The notes: generated by a model not told the origin, from the letters alone. 64,000 nucleotides of DNA from Candidatus Competibacteraceae bacterium (GCA_016713505.1 JADJPA010000001.1:1-64000), one strand, 5' to 3'. Counted from the stretch's first letter, positions 47,659 through 57,021 are shown. Made by a program: numbers and translations.

Positions 47659-48435
47659 TCAGTGGGATTGGCTATCCGCGGCTGAGTTCTCGATGGAATT
47701 CAGCACGCTGGGAGCGGATTGAAGTTGATGGTACTCGGGTGAGCCTTCAATGATCGCCACCACTTGAGCGTACTCCAAATGACCTGCCCGCAACCCGTCC
47801 AGAAAAAATGCTTGGCCTTCAGAATCTGGCTCGCGCCTCAGCAGCAAACGGTAGGCGGCTGCAACAAAGTCGCGTGGCTCACTGATTTCAAAAAGCTTCT
47901 TTTTCCCTTGTTCAAGGCTGTCAGGAATTAAAGCAGAAATTTTTTTAGCGGATGCATCAAACAGCCAATCGTGCAGAATGGTTATTGTTTCGGGTTGAAA
48001 GCCCGCTTGCCTCAGATAGCCTTCCAGTAATAATTGGGTAAAGCTAGTAAGATGAAAGTCGCCGGTATAGGCTTGGGTTCCAAACAAAAAATGCATCAGT
48101 TCGGCATGGCGTTCGAAGCTGTTGCTTTGCTGAAATAGCGACGCCAACGCTTCAAGGCTGGGCACCCGTAGATAAAGTCGGCCGCCCACTTGCAACAAGC
48201 GGTTCCATTCGCGTAGCGCCTTACTGGTCGAAGTTCGCGGTAGGTGTTCGAGAACGTCTTGGGCGATGATTTCCTCATAGTAACCGCTCGGTAGCATCGT
48301 CAGTTCGCAGACGTCGGCGACCAAATCCGGCTTGTGAAATTCATTCAGATCGACGTTGAGATAAGCTTCTCGATGATCGAAACCACAACCCAGGTTCAAG
48401 CGACGGGGGAAACGCTGGTGATCGAAGTTGCTCAT
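47659..48435 (-). CDS. SAM-dependent methyltransferase with C-terminal DUF4214 module
   Basis: 258 residues from ATG 48435 (MSNFDHQRFPRRLNLGCGFD); a longer frame from 48519 would overlap the upstream gene and adds nothing conserved. Methyltransferase motif RLNLGCGFDHREAYLNVDLN, then LVADVCELTMLPSGYYEEII, QDVLEHLPRTSTSKALREWN and GGRLYLRVPS, a short-form class I fold seen in O-antigen loci. The C-terminal 60 residues hold a DUF4214 module: DFVAAAYRLLLRREPDSEGQ and VAIIEGSPEYHQL. Convergent with the propeller gene (29 bases between stops); seven bases after the tandem GT4 gene, so probably coupled to it. The substrate is unknown. Confidence 0.8.
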   Translation of the reverse strand: MSNFDHQRFPRRLNLGCGFDHREAYLNVDLNEFHKPDLVADVCELTMLPSGYYEEIIAQDVLEHLPRTSTSKALREWNRLLQVGGRLYLRVPSLEALASLFQQSNSFERHAELMHFLFGTQAYTGDFHLTSFTQLLLEGYLRQAGFQPETITILHDWLFDASAKKISALIPDSLEQGKKKLFEISEPRDFVAAAYRLLLRREPDSEGQAFFLDGLRAGHLEYAQVVAIIEGSPEYHQLQSAPSVLNSIENSAADSQSH

Positions 48436-48442
48436 GGGCGTT

Positions 48443-50896
48443 TTAAGGACTGTAAGTGGGAGCGATGCCCGACGGAGCGTCTGTCGAGTTGCCGTGGGAG
48501 CTGCTGGGCCGAGGGGCATTTTTGATGCTCAGCATGACTTTCTCGGCTATTGCGCGCCAATCGAAATATTCTTCGACATGCTTTCTGGCCGTTTGAGTGA
48601 TACGAGCCATGTGTTCAGGTTGAGAAAGACAGCTTTCTATAGTGGCGGCCATTGCTTCGATGGGTCGGATCAGAAGGTGGTCTTCGTCTCGCACGTCAAG
48701 ACCGCGCGCGCCGGTGGCCGTGGAAATCACCGGAATCCCAGCGGCAAAGTAATCTAGCATTTTGAGATTGGTTCCCGATCCGGCCAGCATGGGATTCAAG
48801 GCGATATCCGCTAACTCCAGGATGATCTTGCGGCTGGTTTCGGTGATTTCGCCCAACAACCACACATTTTCCGGCTTGAGCATGGGATCGAAAGCATAAC
48901 CGACGTTACCGACGATCAGAAATATGATTTTTGGCAATGTCGCGGCAATTTTAAAAATCTCGCCGACGGCTTCGATGTTGGGATGATGTCCGCTGCCCAT
49001 GAACAAAACGAACGGCTGCTTGCCGCCACCCAAGCGTTGTTTAAAACGCTGTCTGGCTATCCCATCGGCATACTGAATTTCGTCACAGTTGGTGCCGTTC
49101 GGAGTCACGATAAATTTGTGCGAGGGAATGTCGAACGTATGGGCTAAAACGGAAGCGTCTTCTTTCGAGCAAGTCAAGATGAATTGTGCTGCCCTACAGC
49201 AATCGTGCTCCAATTCTCGAACTTGAGCCACCAACGCCGGGCCGTCTTTTTGCGAAGCAAAGACTTGACCTTTGAGTTGAAACTCGATGTCTTGGGCCTC
49301 ATACCAAATCGGCTTCCCTTCGATTTCCGCCAACGCTGGAAACAAATAGGGATGGCAAGCCACCAGCGCGGTGGCGTCTTGTGCTTCCTTTTGGATGGTG
49401 TCGAGCAGCAGCGGCGTAGAGCGATAAAATTGACTGGCGGCAATGTCGGTGATGGGAATGGCAAAACGCTCTTGCAGCTTGGCCTCCCGCCGGGCTTGAT
49501 CGGGCGTTTTGGGGATCCGAATTTCCCGCAATCCAGGCGCAATTTCGGTATCGGATGCTGGAACGTGCGGATCGGTCAAGGCGATGATGACGATATCGAA
49601 GGCGGCGGCCAAATGACGATAGAGATTGTAAACTCGATTTTGACCGCCGTGTCGCGGCGGAAAAATAGAAAAAGTGACGACCACCACCAATTTGCCCGCA
49701 GGCGTTCGGGCAGGGCGCGCAACACGGGACTGTGTGCTGGGTTCCGGTAAATCCAGCAACGCATCGGCGACCGCGGCCCAGGTGATTCTTTGCGCGTCCT
49801 GGTGGCCTTGGGTACCTAACGATTTAGCGAACGCTGGATTGCTTGCCAGTTGGTTCAAGGCACGGCCCAAGGCTTGTGGGGTGGCTTCCACGACCAAACC
49901 GTTTTCGCCGTCGCGCACCAGCTCTGTCGGCCCGCCCGAATCTTGCACGGTCACGACGGCTTTGGCGGCCAGCATGGCTTCCACGGTTACCAGCCCGTAA
50001 TCTTCTTGATAAGGAACAAAGGGCACCGCCAGCGCGTTTTGATAAAGCCGCGCCAGTTGGGCGTCGCTTTGAAAGCCTAACAGGTTGATGCGTGGGTCGT
50101 CCTTGGCCAATGCGTTCAACCGGTTCTCCTCTGGCCCGACGCCGGCGATCAAAAGCTTGATGTCGGTCTTGACGTGGCGCATGGCCTCGATGAGCAGACC
50201 GACGCGCTTGGGACCATCCAGGCGGCTGACCGTGAAGAAGTATTGAAAATCATGACCCGGAGCCACCGCCAGATTGCTGGGCGGATGGGCGACCGCTACT
50301 TCGGTATTTTTCGGGAAGTAATCCTCACGCCGCGCCACGGTGTGAGCGATGCTCGCATAGCGGACGATCCGGCTCGGGTCCAGCGCGACGTTATCCAAAA
50401 AATGCACCACCGCGCGGCTGATGGGTCCAGGGAAGCTGAGAACGGCTTTGGCGTCTCCCTCCACAGCGGCGATGTCTTCCAGCCGGCCAAACAGTTCGGG
50501 CAAGATTTCCCGCTGTCCGGGGTTGCTGTCCAACAGGGCCAACACCTGTTGTATGGCGCTCGGATAGCTCGATCGGGCCGCCAGCGCGGAGCCCGGATAC
50601 GCATCGTAAAGCCCCCGCAAACGATGGAGCATGTAACAGACGTGACGGGGATGCTCGATCATCCACGCCGGATATTTGCCGGTGATGACCAGATCGAAGC
50701 CGTCCAGGCGGAGTAGGCTGAACCGCTGGTAGCTGTCCATCAGCGACCAGAAATCCGCTTCCGGGCTGGGAAGCTTGATGATATCGGCCTGATGGACGGT
50801 GTTCTCGTTGAGGTGGCGTACCAGACCCCACCAGAGTTTTTCAGCGCCTCCCACAATAAAGGGTTGCGGGCAAGGAGCGACAACGGCGATTTTCAT
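48443..50896 (-). CDS. Tandem GT4-GT4 glycosyltransferase
   Basis: 817 residues from ATG 50896 (MKIAVVAPCPQPFIVGGAEK); the upstream part of the frame has no conserved residues. Unit 1 (about 1-395): glycine loop PFIVGGAEKLWWGLVRHL, VCYMLHRLRGLYD, FTVSRLDGPKRVGLLIEAM, QEDYGLVTVEAMLAAKAVV and DSGGPTELVRDGENGLVV. Unit 2 (about 420-800): VVVTFSIFPPRHGGQNRVYN, ALVACHPYLFPALAEIEGKP, VTPNGTNCDEIQY, FVLFMGSGHHPNIEAVGEIF, AGSGTNLKMLDYFAAGIPVI. Both are GT-B; the second keeps the G-S-G-T-N-K-x-x-D-Y region of the WcaI/GT4 sort. Frame intact. Together with the next GT4 it forms a second set of transferases in the locus. Confidence 0.85.
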   Translation of the reverse strand: MKIAVVAPCPQPFIVGGAEKLWWGLVRHLNENTVHQADIIKLPSPEADFWSLMDSYQRFSLLRLDGFDLVITGKYPAWMIEHPRHVCYMLHRLRGLYDAYPGSALAARSSYPSAIQQVLALLDSNPGQREILPELFGRLEDIAAVEGDAKAVLSFPGPISRAVVHFLDNVALDPSRIVRYASIAHTVARREDYFPKNTEVAVAHPPSNLAVAPGHDFQYFFTVSRLDGPKRVGLLIEAMRHVKTDIKLLIAGVGPEENRLNALAKDDPRINLLGFQSDAQLARLYQNALAVPFVPYQEDYGLVTVEAMLAAKAVVTVQDSGGPTELVRDGENGLVVEATPQALGRALNQLASNPAFAKSLGTQGHQDAQRITWAAVADALLDLPEPSTQSRVARPARTPAGKLVVVVTFSIFPPRHGGQNRVYNLYRHLAAAFDIVIIALTDPHVPASDTEIAPGLREIRIPKTPDQARREAKLQERFAIPITDIAASQFYRSTPLLLDTIQKEAQDATALVACHPYLFPALAEIEGKPIWYEAQDIEFQLKGQVFASQKDGPALVAQVRELEHDCCRAAQFILTCSKEDASVLAHTFDIPSHKFIVTPNGTNCDEIQYADGIARQRFKQRLGGGKQPFVLFMGSGHHPNIEAVGEIFKIAATLPKIIFLIVGNVGYAFDPMLKPENVWLLGEITETSRKIILELADIALNPMLAGSGTNLKMLDYFAAGIPVISTATGARGLDVRDEDHLLIRPIEAMAATIESCLSQPEHMARITQTARKHVEEYFDWRAIAEKVMLSIKNAPRPSSSHGNSTDAPSGIAPTYSP

Positions 50897-50909
50897 GCTT
50901 ATCGATCCG

Positions 50910-51935
50910 TCAATTGAGCAAGGCTTCGAGAACCTTATTCCAGGATAATTCGAGGGAATCATATTTGGCGCGGCCATTGATCCCTATTTTCATGGCTTCA
51001 ACGGGATGGCCGGCCAGGCGATCGATGGCATCGGCAATGGCTTTTGCATCCGGCTCCACGATCAAGCCTTCTGACTCGTGGCTGATGAACTCCAACGGCC
51101 CGCCGGAATCGGTGCATGTGATGACGGGCTTGCAGGCTAGCATGGACTCTAGGGTGATGTAGCCGTAGTCTTCATCCTTGGGTCCGAAAAAAATCGCCAG
51201 CGCATTTGCGTAAAACGCTCTTAATTCTTCTGGAGAAAGATAACCGACTAACCGCACTCGATCTTCCAGTTTGTAAAGCCGCACCATTTCTTTGAAGTGA
51301 CCGTATTGGCCACCCATACCGGCAATGATGGCCCAAACCGGCGCTTTGACATGGCGCATGGCTTCAATCAGTAAGTCCTGCCGTTTGAGCGATTCCAGCC
51401 GGCTAGGCGAGAAAATGTAGGGCTGGTGCGGTGCCGAGTAGAATTGATCGGCTGAGGGTGGCGGGTGGTAAAGCGGCTCCGCTTTCAGGCCATTGTAGCG
51501 AGCCAAACGCTCGGCGACTGTGTGCGAAAGCGCGAATAAGCCTTGACAGTGGGTCAGATGCTCTGTGTCTCGTTCCGTGATTAAACGGCGTGTTGCATCG
51601 CTCAGGCTTTGTGGATTTTGAGGCTCGTGTAGATCGTAAGCCATGCGAAATTGATGGAGAACCCAACAATGCTTTACAGGGTGATTGAGATAAAACGATG
51701 GAAAAGTCAGGCATATCACCCGGTCCGGCTCGTAACAATTCAACTTGGTGAAATCTTCGCTTTCCCAGACTTGCATTGATCGTAGGATTTCCGATTCTGG
51801 CGAAAACCGAAAAGGCAGTGAAATAATATCGGCTTGATGTCCGGCTTGCAGGCTAGCTTCTTGTAATCCTTCAGCGAGTGCTTCAGCGCCACCCTGCATG
51901 AAAGGGACTTGTACCGTGGCAATGGCAATTCTCAA
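50910..51935 (-). CDS. GT4 family glycosyltransferase
   Basis: A 341-residue GT-B enzyme: IATVQVPFMQGGAEALAEGL (glycine loop), DRVICLTFPSFYLNHPVKHC, YIFSPSRLESLKRQDLLIEA, LVGYLSPEELRAFYANALAI, GPKDEDYGYITLESMLACKP (E-x7-E) and TDSGGPLEFI. It resembles unit 1 of the tandem enzyme next to it (same VGGAEK/MQGGAEA, HPVKHC/HPRHVC, EDYG and DSGGPxE stretches), so the two are likely duplicates. Frame intact. It begins 49 bases downstream of the DUF4214 gene stop. Its specific sugar is not apparent. Confidence 0.85.
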   Translation of the reverse strand: MRIAIATVQVPFMQGGAEALAEGLQEASLQAGHQADIISLPFRFSPESEILRSMQVWESEDFTKLNCYEPDRVICLTFPSFYLNHPVKHCWVLHQFRMAYDLHEPQNPQSLSDATRRLITERDTEHLTHCQGLFALSHTVAERLARYNGLKAEPLYHPPPSADQFYSAPHQPYIFSPSRLESLKRQDLLIEAMRHVKAPVWAIIAGMGGQYGHFKEMVRLYKLEDRVRLVGYLSPEELRAFYANALAIFFGPKDEDYGYITLESMLACKPVITCTDSGGPLEFISHESEGLIVEPDAKAIADAIDRLAGHPVEAMKIGINGRAKYDSLELSWNKVLEALLN

Positions 51936-51984
51936 AACGTATCCTTGATTTAGAGTGCTTGTTTGTTAGGAGGGATTTTATTTT

Positions 51985-52524
51985 TCAGCCGACATGGCGC
52001 TCTATATGGCCCAATAGCATCTCGTGGGAGCGCTGGGGCAGCAGCCATGGCGGGAACGCCAGCATTTGGGCGATGAAGCCGGCCGTGGGGCCGATGAGGG
52101 GTAAGCGATAAATCAGGGAAGCCAGACAAGCGAGCGACAGACCGCGCAACCGCATTTTTTTGGCGCGGCCTTCCGGCGAAAGTCGCAGGCGGGCCAGGAG
52201 TTCCCAGCGGCTGACCCGGCCGTTTAGCAAGGCTCTTAGGTAATGATGGGCGCCAGAGGAATCGAGGCTGCGCCCCAGCATCGATTGATAGGCGATAATT
52301 AAAAACTCTTCACCATAAAGGGGAAGAAAATCTCTAACATGGCCGCCATGAGCGATCTGGATCTCATTGACGAAGCGTTGGCGCCTCTGCGAGGGTTGCG
52401 AGCGGCGGAAAGGCATCGTACCTGGAGCCGATTCGGTATCGCCGCGCCGTCGTGCCTCTTGGCGAACGGCGGCGACCAAGGCGTCAAGGGTCAATGGACT
52501 CGGCCCGGAATCTGTAGAATGCAT
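51985..52524 (-). CDS. Small protein with one DUF4214 module and a hydrophobic end
   Basis: 179 residues. After a charged, low-complexity N-terminus, residues about 70-125 hold a DUF4214 module: LYGEEFLIIAYQSMLGRSLD, ALLNGRVSRWELLARLRLSP. It is followed by EGRAKKMRLRGL and a hydrophobic stretch LASLIYRLPLIGPTAGFIAQ and MLAFPPWLLP. This string, module then RLRxSxEGRxxxxxxxGL then a YxxPxxG hydrophobic segment, also occurs at residues about 165-250 of the coiled-coil methyltransferase (39072-41294), so this gene looks like a cut-out of that protein's N-terminal part. The frame is intact with no catalytic domain. First gene of the 47.7-52.5 kb minus-strand unit. Confidence 0.78.
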   Translation of the reverse strand: MHSTDSGPSPLTLDALVAAVRQEARRRGDTESAPGTMPFRRSQPSQRRQRFVNEIQIAHGGHVRDFLPLYGEEFLIIAYQSMLGRSLDSSGAHHYLRALLNGRVSRWELLARLRLSPEGRAKKMRLRGLSLACLASLIYRLPLIGPTAGFIAQMLAFPPWLLPQRSHEMLLGHIERHVG

Positions 52525-52784
52525 GTCATCAAGCCTATGTTTTTTGGGCGGTTTTTAGAGCAGATCGATAATAGTAGAGACTTTTCTCGATCTTTCTTTC
52601 GGCTGGCGAGAGGCGGAAATCAGCCTCTAGGAGCTGACCGTCCGTCTGCGTTGAAAGGCTCCAAGGCGGGCCGGTATTGTGTATGAAAGTGACCGTTGCC
52701 GTCCATCTTCAGTGCGCTAGCGGCAGTGATTGAGTTTTTTCTGTTCGGACTTTTCCGACAATCCTCGGGTGGGCCGGTATCGTG

Positions 52785-53810
52785 ATGAGCGTGTGGGTCG
52801 GCCTGGTGGTGTTCGCCACCGCGTCGGTGCTTGCGGGTTATTTGGCTGGGCCGGCTGCACGCATCACTCTGCTCGATCATCCGAACGATCGGTCGTTACA
52901 CCAGCGGCCCATCCCGCGCACTGGCGGTCTCGCCATGCTGGCCGCAAGCTTGATCGGTGGCTTTCTGGTTGGCTGGACGCTTCCCGTTTCTCGTCCTGGC
53001 CTGGGATTGCTGCTACTCGGGTTGGCTCCGCTGGCCGTCGTCTCGCTACTCGATGACCGCGGTGGGATTCGGTTTCAATGGCGTCTCGCGGCGCACGTTT
53101 GGGCGGCGTTCAGTTTGGTTTTGGCGGGCTATAAACCCGATTGGTTCGAGCTGCCAGGGTTGGTTATGCCGCTTTCCAGCGGGTTCGCTTTCCTTCTGAC
53201 TCTGCTGTTTGGCGTTTGGATGATCAATCTCTATAACTTCATGGACGGCATGGACGGTTTCGCCGGCGGCATGGCTTTGATCGGCTTCGCGACGCTGGCT
53301 TGGCTCGGTCGGGCAGACAGTGCTTTCATGAGCGCCTGCCTGATCGCGGCGGCCGCCAGCGCCGGATTTCTGGTTCACAACTTTCCACCCGCCAGACTCT
53401 TCATGGGTGACACCGGCTCCATCATGCTGGGTTTTCTGGCGGCGGCGTGCAGCCTGTGGGGCAATAAAATCGGCCTGTTTCCGCTGTGGGCGGCGCTGCT
53501 TATTTTTTCGCCGTTTGTCGTTGATGCGACCGTGACTTTACTGCGGCGCTTGCTGCGCGGCGAGAACGTTTTGGAGGCCCATCGAACGCATTACTACCAG
53601 CGGTTGGTGTTGCTCGGTTGGGGCCATCGCCGGACGGTGCTGACGGAATATGCGCTGATGCTGGCGTGCGCCGGTTCGGCGGTGTGGGCGGTCCGTCTGT
53701 CGCCCGCCGGCCAAATAAGTTTGCTCGTGGGTTGGTGGTTGGTTTATAGCCTCCTGATGTGGGGAGTCGGGCGGCTCGAACGGCGGCGTGCTAGAGTATC
53801 TATCCCGTGA
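52785..53810 (+). CDS. WbpL/WecA-family undecaprenyl-phosphate sugar-1-phosphate transferase
   Basis: A polytopic inner-membrane enzyme (about 341 residues, ten or eleven helices) that attaches the first sugar phosphate to undecaprenyl phosphate, starting O-polysaccharide synthesis. Motifs: LLDHPNDRSLHQRPIPRTGG near the N-terminus, VSLLDDRGGIRFQWRLAAHV (DD motif), NLYNFMDGMDGFAGGMALIG, LFMGDTGSIMLGFLAAACSL and the HxxH-like EAHRTHYYQRL near the C-terminus. These match the WbpL type (UDP-FucNAc/GlcNAc) rather than MraY. A GTG at 52782 lies in frame three bases before the ATG chosen. It overlaps the WbpM-like gene, as these two often do. Together they would set the reducing-end sugar. Confidence 0.92.
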   Translation: MSVWVGLVVFATASVLAGYLAGPAARITLLDHPNDRSLHQRPIPRTGGLAMLAASLIGGFLVGWTLPVSRPGLGLLLLGLAPLAVVSLLDDRGGIRFQWRLAAHVWAAFSLVLAGYKPDWFELPGLVMPLSSGFAFLLTLLFGVWMINLYNFMDGMDGFAGGMALIGFATLAWLGRADSAFMSACLIAAAASAGFLVHNFPPARLFMGDTGSIMLGFLAAACSLWGNKIGLFPLWAALLIFSPFVVDATVTLLRRLLRGENVLEAHRTHYYQRLVLLGWGHRRTVLTEYALMLACAGSAVWAVRLSPAGQISLLVGWWLVYSLLMWGVGRLERRRARVSIP

Positions 53811-55735
53811 TGCTCGAACAATTCCTGAATCTGCCCGCCCTGGTACGCCGCCTGCTGCTGGTCGCCGGCGACACGCTCGCCGTGTTGGTCGCGGTCTGGG
53901 CTTCCTTCGCCATCCGCCTCGGTGATTGGTGGCCCTACCTGCTGCAAGACGCCGTGTGGCTGTTTCCGCTGGCGGTGATCGTTGTCATTCCAACGTTTGC
54001 CGCGGTCGGCATGTATCGGCCGATTCTGCGCTACGCCGACGAAAGCCTGCTCTATACCATCTTGTTGGGAGCGAGCGCCGGCATCCTGCTGATGATGGCG
54101 GTTTGGGTGTTCCTGCGGGAAGGGGTGGTGCCGCGTTCGTCGTGGCTGATTTGTTGGCTCGTCCTTACGGCGCTGGTCGGCGGGGGCCGCTTGGTGCTGC
54201 GCCGCTATCTGCGGCGGCGGTTCCGCTTGAGCGCCCGCCGGACGCCGGTTATCGTCTACGGCGCGGGCGAGGCGGGCGCGCAATTGGTCAATGCGCTGCG
54301 TTACAGCGCTGAGTTCGAGCCGGTCGTCTTCGTGGATGACAACGCCCGCTTGTGGGGGAGCGTGGTGCTCGGACTCAAGGTGAGAGCGCCCGTCAAGCTG
54401 TCGCGGCTGATCTCCCGCCACGAGGCCAAGTTGGTGCTGTTGGCGCTGCCTTCCATTTCGCACCAGCGCCGCCAGCAGATACTTGAAGCGTTGGCGGGCT
54501 TGCCGGTGCGGGTGATGGATTTGCCCGCCTTGGCGGAACTGACCAGCGGCGCCCGGCGCATCGATGAATTTCGCGAAATCGATGTCGAGGATATTCTGGG
54601 TCGGGATTCGGTCAAGCCCAACGAGACCTTACTGCGGACCCGAGTGAGCGGCAAGGCGGTGATGGTCACCGGCGCGGGCGGTTCGATCGGCGCTGAATTG
54701 TGCCGGCAAATCCTGGCCTTGCGCCCCAGCCGGTTAGTGTTGTTCGAGCGCTCCGAGTACGCCTTGTACACCATCGAGCAAGAGCTTGGCGCGATGCTGG
54801 CGAACATGGGTCAACCGCCCATCGAATTGATTCCCCTGTTGGGTTCGGTGATCCACCGACGGCGGTTGCGGAGCGTCATGGAGCGCTTTGACGTGCAGAC
54901 CGTCTATCACGCCGCCGCCTACAAACACGTGCCCATCGTCGAGCACAATCCCATCGAAGGGGTGCGGAACAACGTATTCGGCACCCTGTACGCCGCCGAA
55001 GCCGCCAGCGCGGTCGGCGTCGAAACCTTCGTGCTGGTGTCCAGCGACAAGGCGGTACGCCCCACCAACGTGATGGGCGCCACCAAACGGCTGGCGGAGT
55101 TGATTTTGCAAGGACTGGCGGGCGAGGGGAGCGCGACCCGATTTTGCATGGTGCGTTTCGGCAACGTGCTGGATTCTTCCGGTTCGGTGGTGCCGCTGTT
55201 TCGCGAGCAGATTCGCAAGGGTGGACCGGTGACCGTGACTCATCCGGAAGTCGAACGCTATTTCATGACCATCCCCGAAGCAGCCCAGTTGGTGATTCAG
55301 GCGAGCGCCATGGCCAAGGGCGGCGATTTGTTCTTGCTCGACATGGGGGAATCCGTGCGGATTTTTGATTTGGCGCGGCGGATGATCCGCTTGTCGGGGT
55401 TGGAAATCCGGGACGAACACCAGGCCGATGGCGATATCGAGATTCGATTCACCGGCTTGCGCAGCGGCGAAAAATTGCGCGAGGAATTGCTGATCGGCGC
55501 CGATGATCTGCCGACCGCGCACCCGATGATTCGCCGTGCCCGCGAGGGGTGCCAGTCCTGGTCCGACATCCGGGACTGCCTGAAACGGCTGGACGCCGCC
55601 GCGCAAGCCTTCGATTATCCGACCGTGCGAGCGATCTTGCGGGAAGCGGTGGCGGAATATCAGCCCGAGAACGGCATCGAGGACTGGCTATGGCGGACCG
55701 AAACCCGGCAAACCATCGAGAAACTGGTCGATTAA
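53807..55735 (+). CDS. WbpM/FlaA1-type UDP-sugar 4,6-dehydratase, membrane-bound
   Basis: A 642-residue enzyme with four N-terminal membrane helices (residues 15-125), a first Rossmann domain (VIVYGAGEAGAQLVNALRYS, 148-167) and a second catalytic dehydratase domain from about 280: VTGAGGSIGAELCRQILALR (287-306) with the family's substituted triad M423/K427 in DKAVRPTNVMGATKRLAELI, SSGSVVPLFREQIRKGGPVT and RYFMTIPEAAQLVIQA. It converts UDP-GlcNAc to a 4-keto-6-deoxy sugar for FucNAc/QuiNAc-type residues, which WbpL-type enzymes then use. The start could be GTG 53807 or ATG 53810, both overlapping the upstream stop. It converges with the CorC-like gene by four bases. Full length, intact. Confidence 0.92.
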   Translation: MMLEQFLNLPALVRRLLLVAGDTLAVLVAVWASFAIRLGDWWPYLLQDAVWLFPLAVIVVIPTFAAVGMYRPILRYADESLLYTILLGASAGILLMMAVWVFLREGVVPRSSWLICWLVLTALVGGGRLVLRRYLRRRFRLSARRTPVIVYGAGEAGAQLVNALRYSAEFEPVVFVDDNARLWGSVVLGLKVRAPVKLSRLISRHEAKLVLLALPSISHQRRQQILEALAGLPVRVMDLPALAELTSGARRIDEFREIDVEDILGRDSVKPNETLLRTRVSGKAVMVTGAGGSIGAELCRQILALRPSRLVLFERSEYALYTIEQELGAMLANMGQPPIELIPLLGSVIHRRRLRSVMERFDVQTVYHAAAYKHVPIVEHNPIEGVRNNVFGTLYAAEAASAVGVETFVLVSSDKAVRPTNVMGATKRLAELILQGLAGEGSATRFCMVRFGNVLDSSGSVVPLFREQIRKGGPVTVTHPEVERYFMTIPEAAQLVIQASAMAKGGDLFLLDMGESVRIFDLARRMIRLSGLEIRDEHQADGDIEIRFTGLRSGEKLREELLIGADDLPTAHPMIRRAREGCQSWSDIRDCLKRLDAAAQAFDYPTVRAILREAVAEYQPENGIEDWLWRTETRQTIEKLVD

Positions 55736-57021
55736 GCGGTGCTGTCCGCGGAATCCGGGTTCGGATCGGGCCAGATGACGGCGGTTTTGACCTGATTGCC
55801 GGCGGTTTCGATGATTTCGGTCGGATGGCCCGCCAAGCTGAGCTGCGTGCCCGGTTCGGGAATGGCTTCCAAATGCTCCATGACCAGTCCGTTGACGGTG
55901 CGCGGGCCATCGGTGGGCAGCCTCCAGTCCAGAGCGCGATTCAGGCTGCGGAGGGCGGTGCGGCCGTCCACCACGTAGCCGCCGTCGCCGCGCGGAATCA
56001 GACTAGGCTTGCCGAGCGTGGCGGGATCGGTGGTGAATTCGCCCACGATCTCCTCCAGGATGTCCTCCAGCGTCACCAGACCCAACACATCGCCGTACTC
56101 GTCCACCACCAGACCGAAGCGCCGGCGCAATTGTTGAAAATTGACCAATTGCTGGGTCAGGGTAGTGGTTTCCGGGATGAAGTAAGGCTCCCGACACAAA
56201 TTTTCTAGGTCGGCGCGGTCGAACCGTGGCTTTCGCGTCATCAGGTTCAGCACGTTGCGCAGGTGCAAAAAGCCGACGATCTGATCCATGCTTTCGCGAT
56301 AAACCACCAGACGCGTGTACGGACTGCGCTTGAGTTGAGCGACGATCCGTTGCCAGTCATCCGCCAGATCGAGGCCGGCAATTTCATTGCGCGGCACCAT
56401 GATGTCATCGACGGTGATCTCCTCCAGCTCCAGGATGCTGAGCAGCATCGCGCGGTGCCGTTTGGGGATCATTGCTCCGGCTTCGAGCACCACGGTGCGT
56501 AACTCATCGGGGCTGAGCGAAGACTGGCTCGCGGTCTGGACGGCTGCCCGGAACAGGCCTAACAAGCAGTTTGCCACCGCATTGATCAACCAGATCAGCG
56601 GATGAAAGGCTTTGAGCAGCGGGCTTAATACGCTGGCGGCGGGGAAGGCGATGCGTTCGGGATACAAGGCCGCCAGGGTTTTGGGAACGACTTCCGCAAA
56701 TACCAATACGGCGACGGTCATGATCGCGGTGGCAACCACGATACCGGTCTCGCCCAGAAAGTGAATGGCGACCACGGTGGCCAGGGAGGCAGCCAGCATA
56801 TTGAAGAAGGTGTTACCCAACAAAATGAGGCCGATCAGCCGATCCGGGCGTTCCAACAGCTTGTTGGTGCGTTGCGCGGCTTTGTCGCCGGATTTGGCGC
56901 GGTGGCGCAAGCGGTAGCGATTGAGCGTCATCAGGCCGGTTTCGGAACCGGAAAAAAAAGCCGAACAGCCGAGCAGCAGTACCAAAACGACGCACAAAGC
57001 GCCTATGGGAATATCTTCCAA
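55732..57021 (-). CDS. CNNM/CorC-HlyC family membrane protein with CBS domains
   Basis: A membrane protein of the CNNM/HlyC-CorC group, thought to move or sense divalent cations. CNNM domain with about four helices from IPIGALCVVLVLLLGCSAFF onward, including FFSGSETGLMTLNRYRLRHR, NTFFNMLAASLATVVAIHFL and AEVVPKTLAALYPERIAFPA. Two CBS domains: DIMVPRNEIAGLDLADDWQR and RFGLVVDEYGDVLGLVTLED. The C-terminal CorC_HlyC domain closes with GTQLSLAGHPTEIIE. I take TTG 57021 as start because a CGAGG ribosome site lies just before it; a longer frame from TTG 57084 is possible. About 429 residues. It follows the CcsA-like gene on the same strand. Confidence 0.87.
   Translation of the reverse strand: MEDIPIGALCVVLVLLLGCSAFFSGSETGLMTLNRYRLRHRAKSGDKAAQRTNKLLERPDRLIGLILLGNTFFNMLAASLATVVAIHFLGETGIVVATAIMTVAVLVFAEVVPKTLAALYPERIAFPAASVLSPLLKAFHPLIWLINAVANCLLGLFRAAVQTASQSSLSPDELRTVVLEAGAMIPKRHRAMLLSILELEEITVDDIMVPRNEIAGLDLADDWQRIVAQLKRSPYTRLVVYRESMDQIVGFLHLRNVLNLMTRKPRFDRADLENLCREPYFIPETTTLTQQLVNFQQLRRRFGLVVDEYGDVLGLVTLEDILEEIVGEFTTDPATLGKPSLIPRGDGGYVVDGRTALRSLNRALDWRLPTDGPRTVNGLVMEHLEAIPEPGTQLSLAGHPTEIIETAGNQVKTAVIWPDPNPDSADSTA

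Noticed and set aside
54734..55606. A 290-codon minus-strand frame inside the WbpM-like gene
   Set aside because: Antisense shadow of a well conserved gene; rich in His, Gln and Gly with no family likeness.
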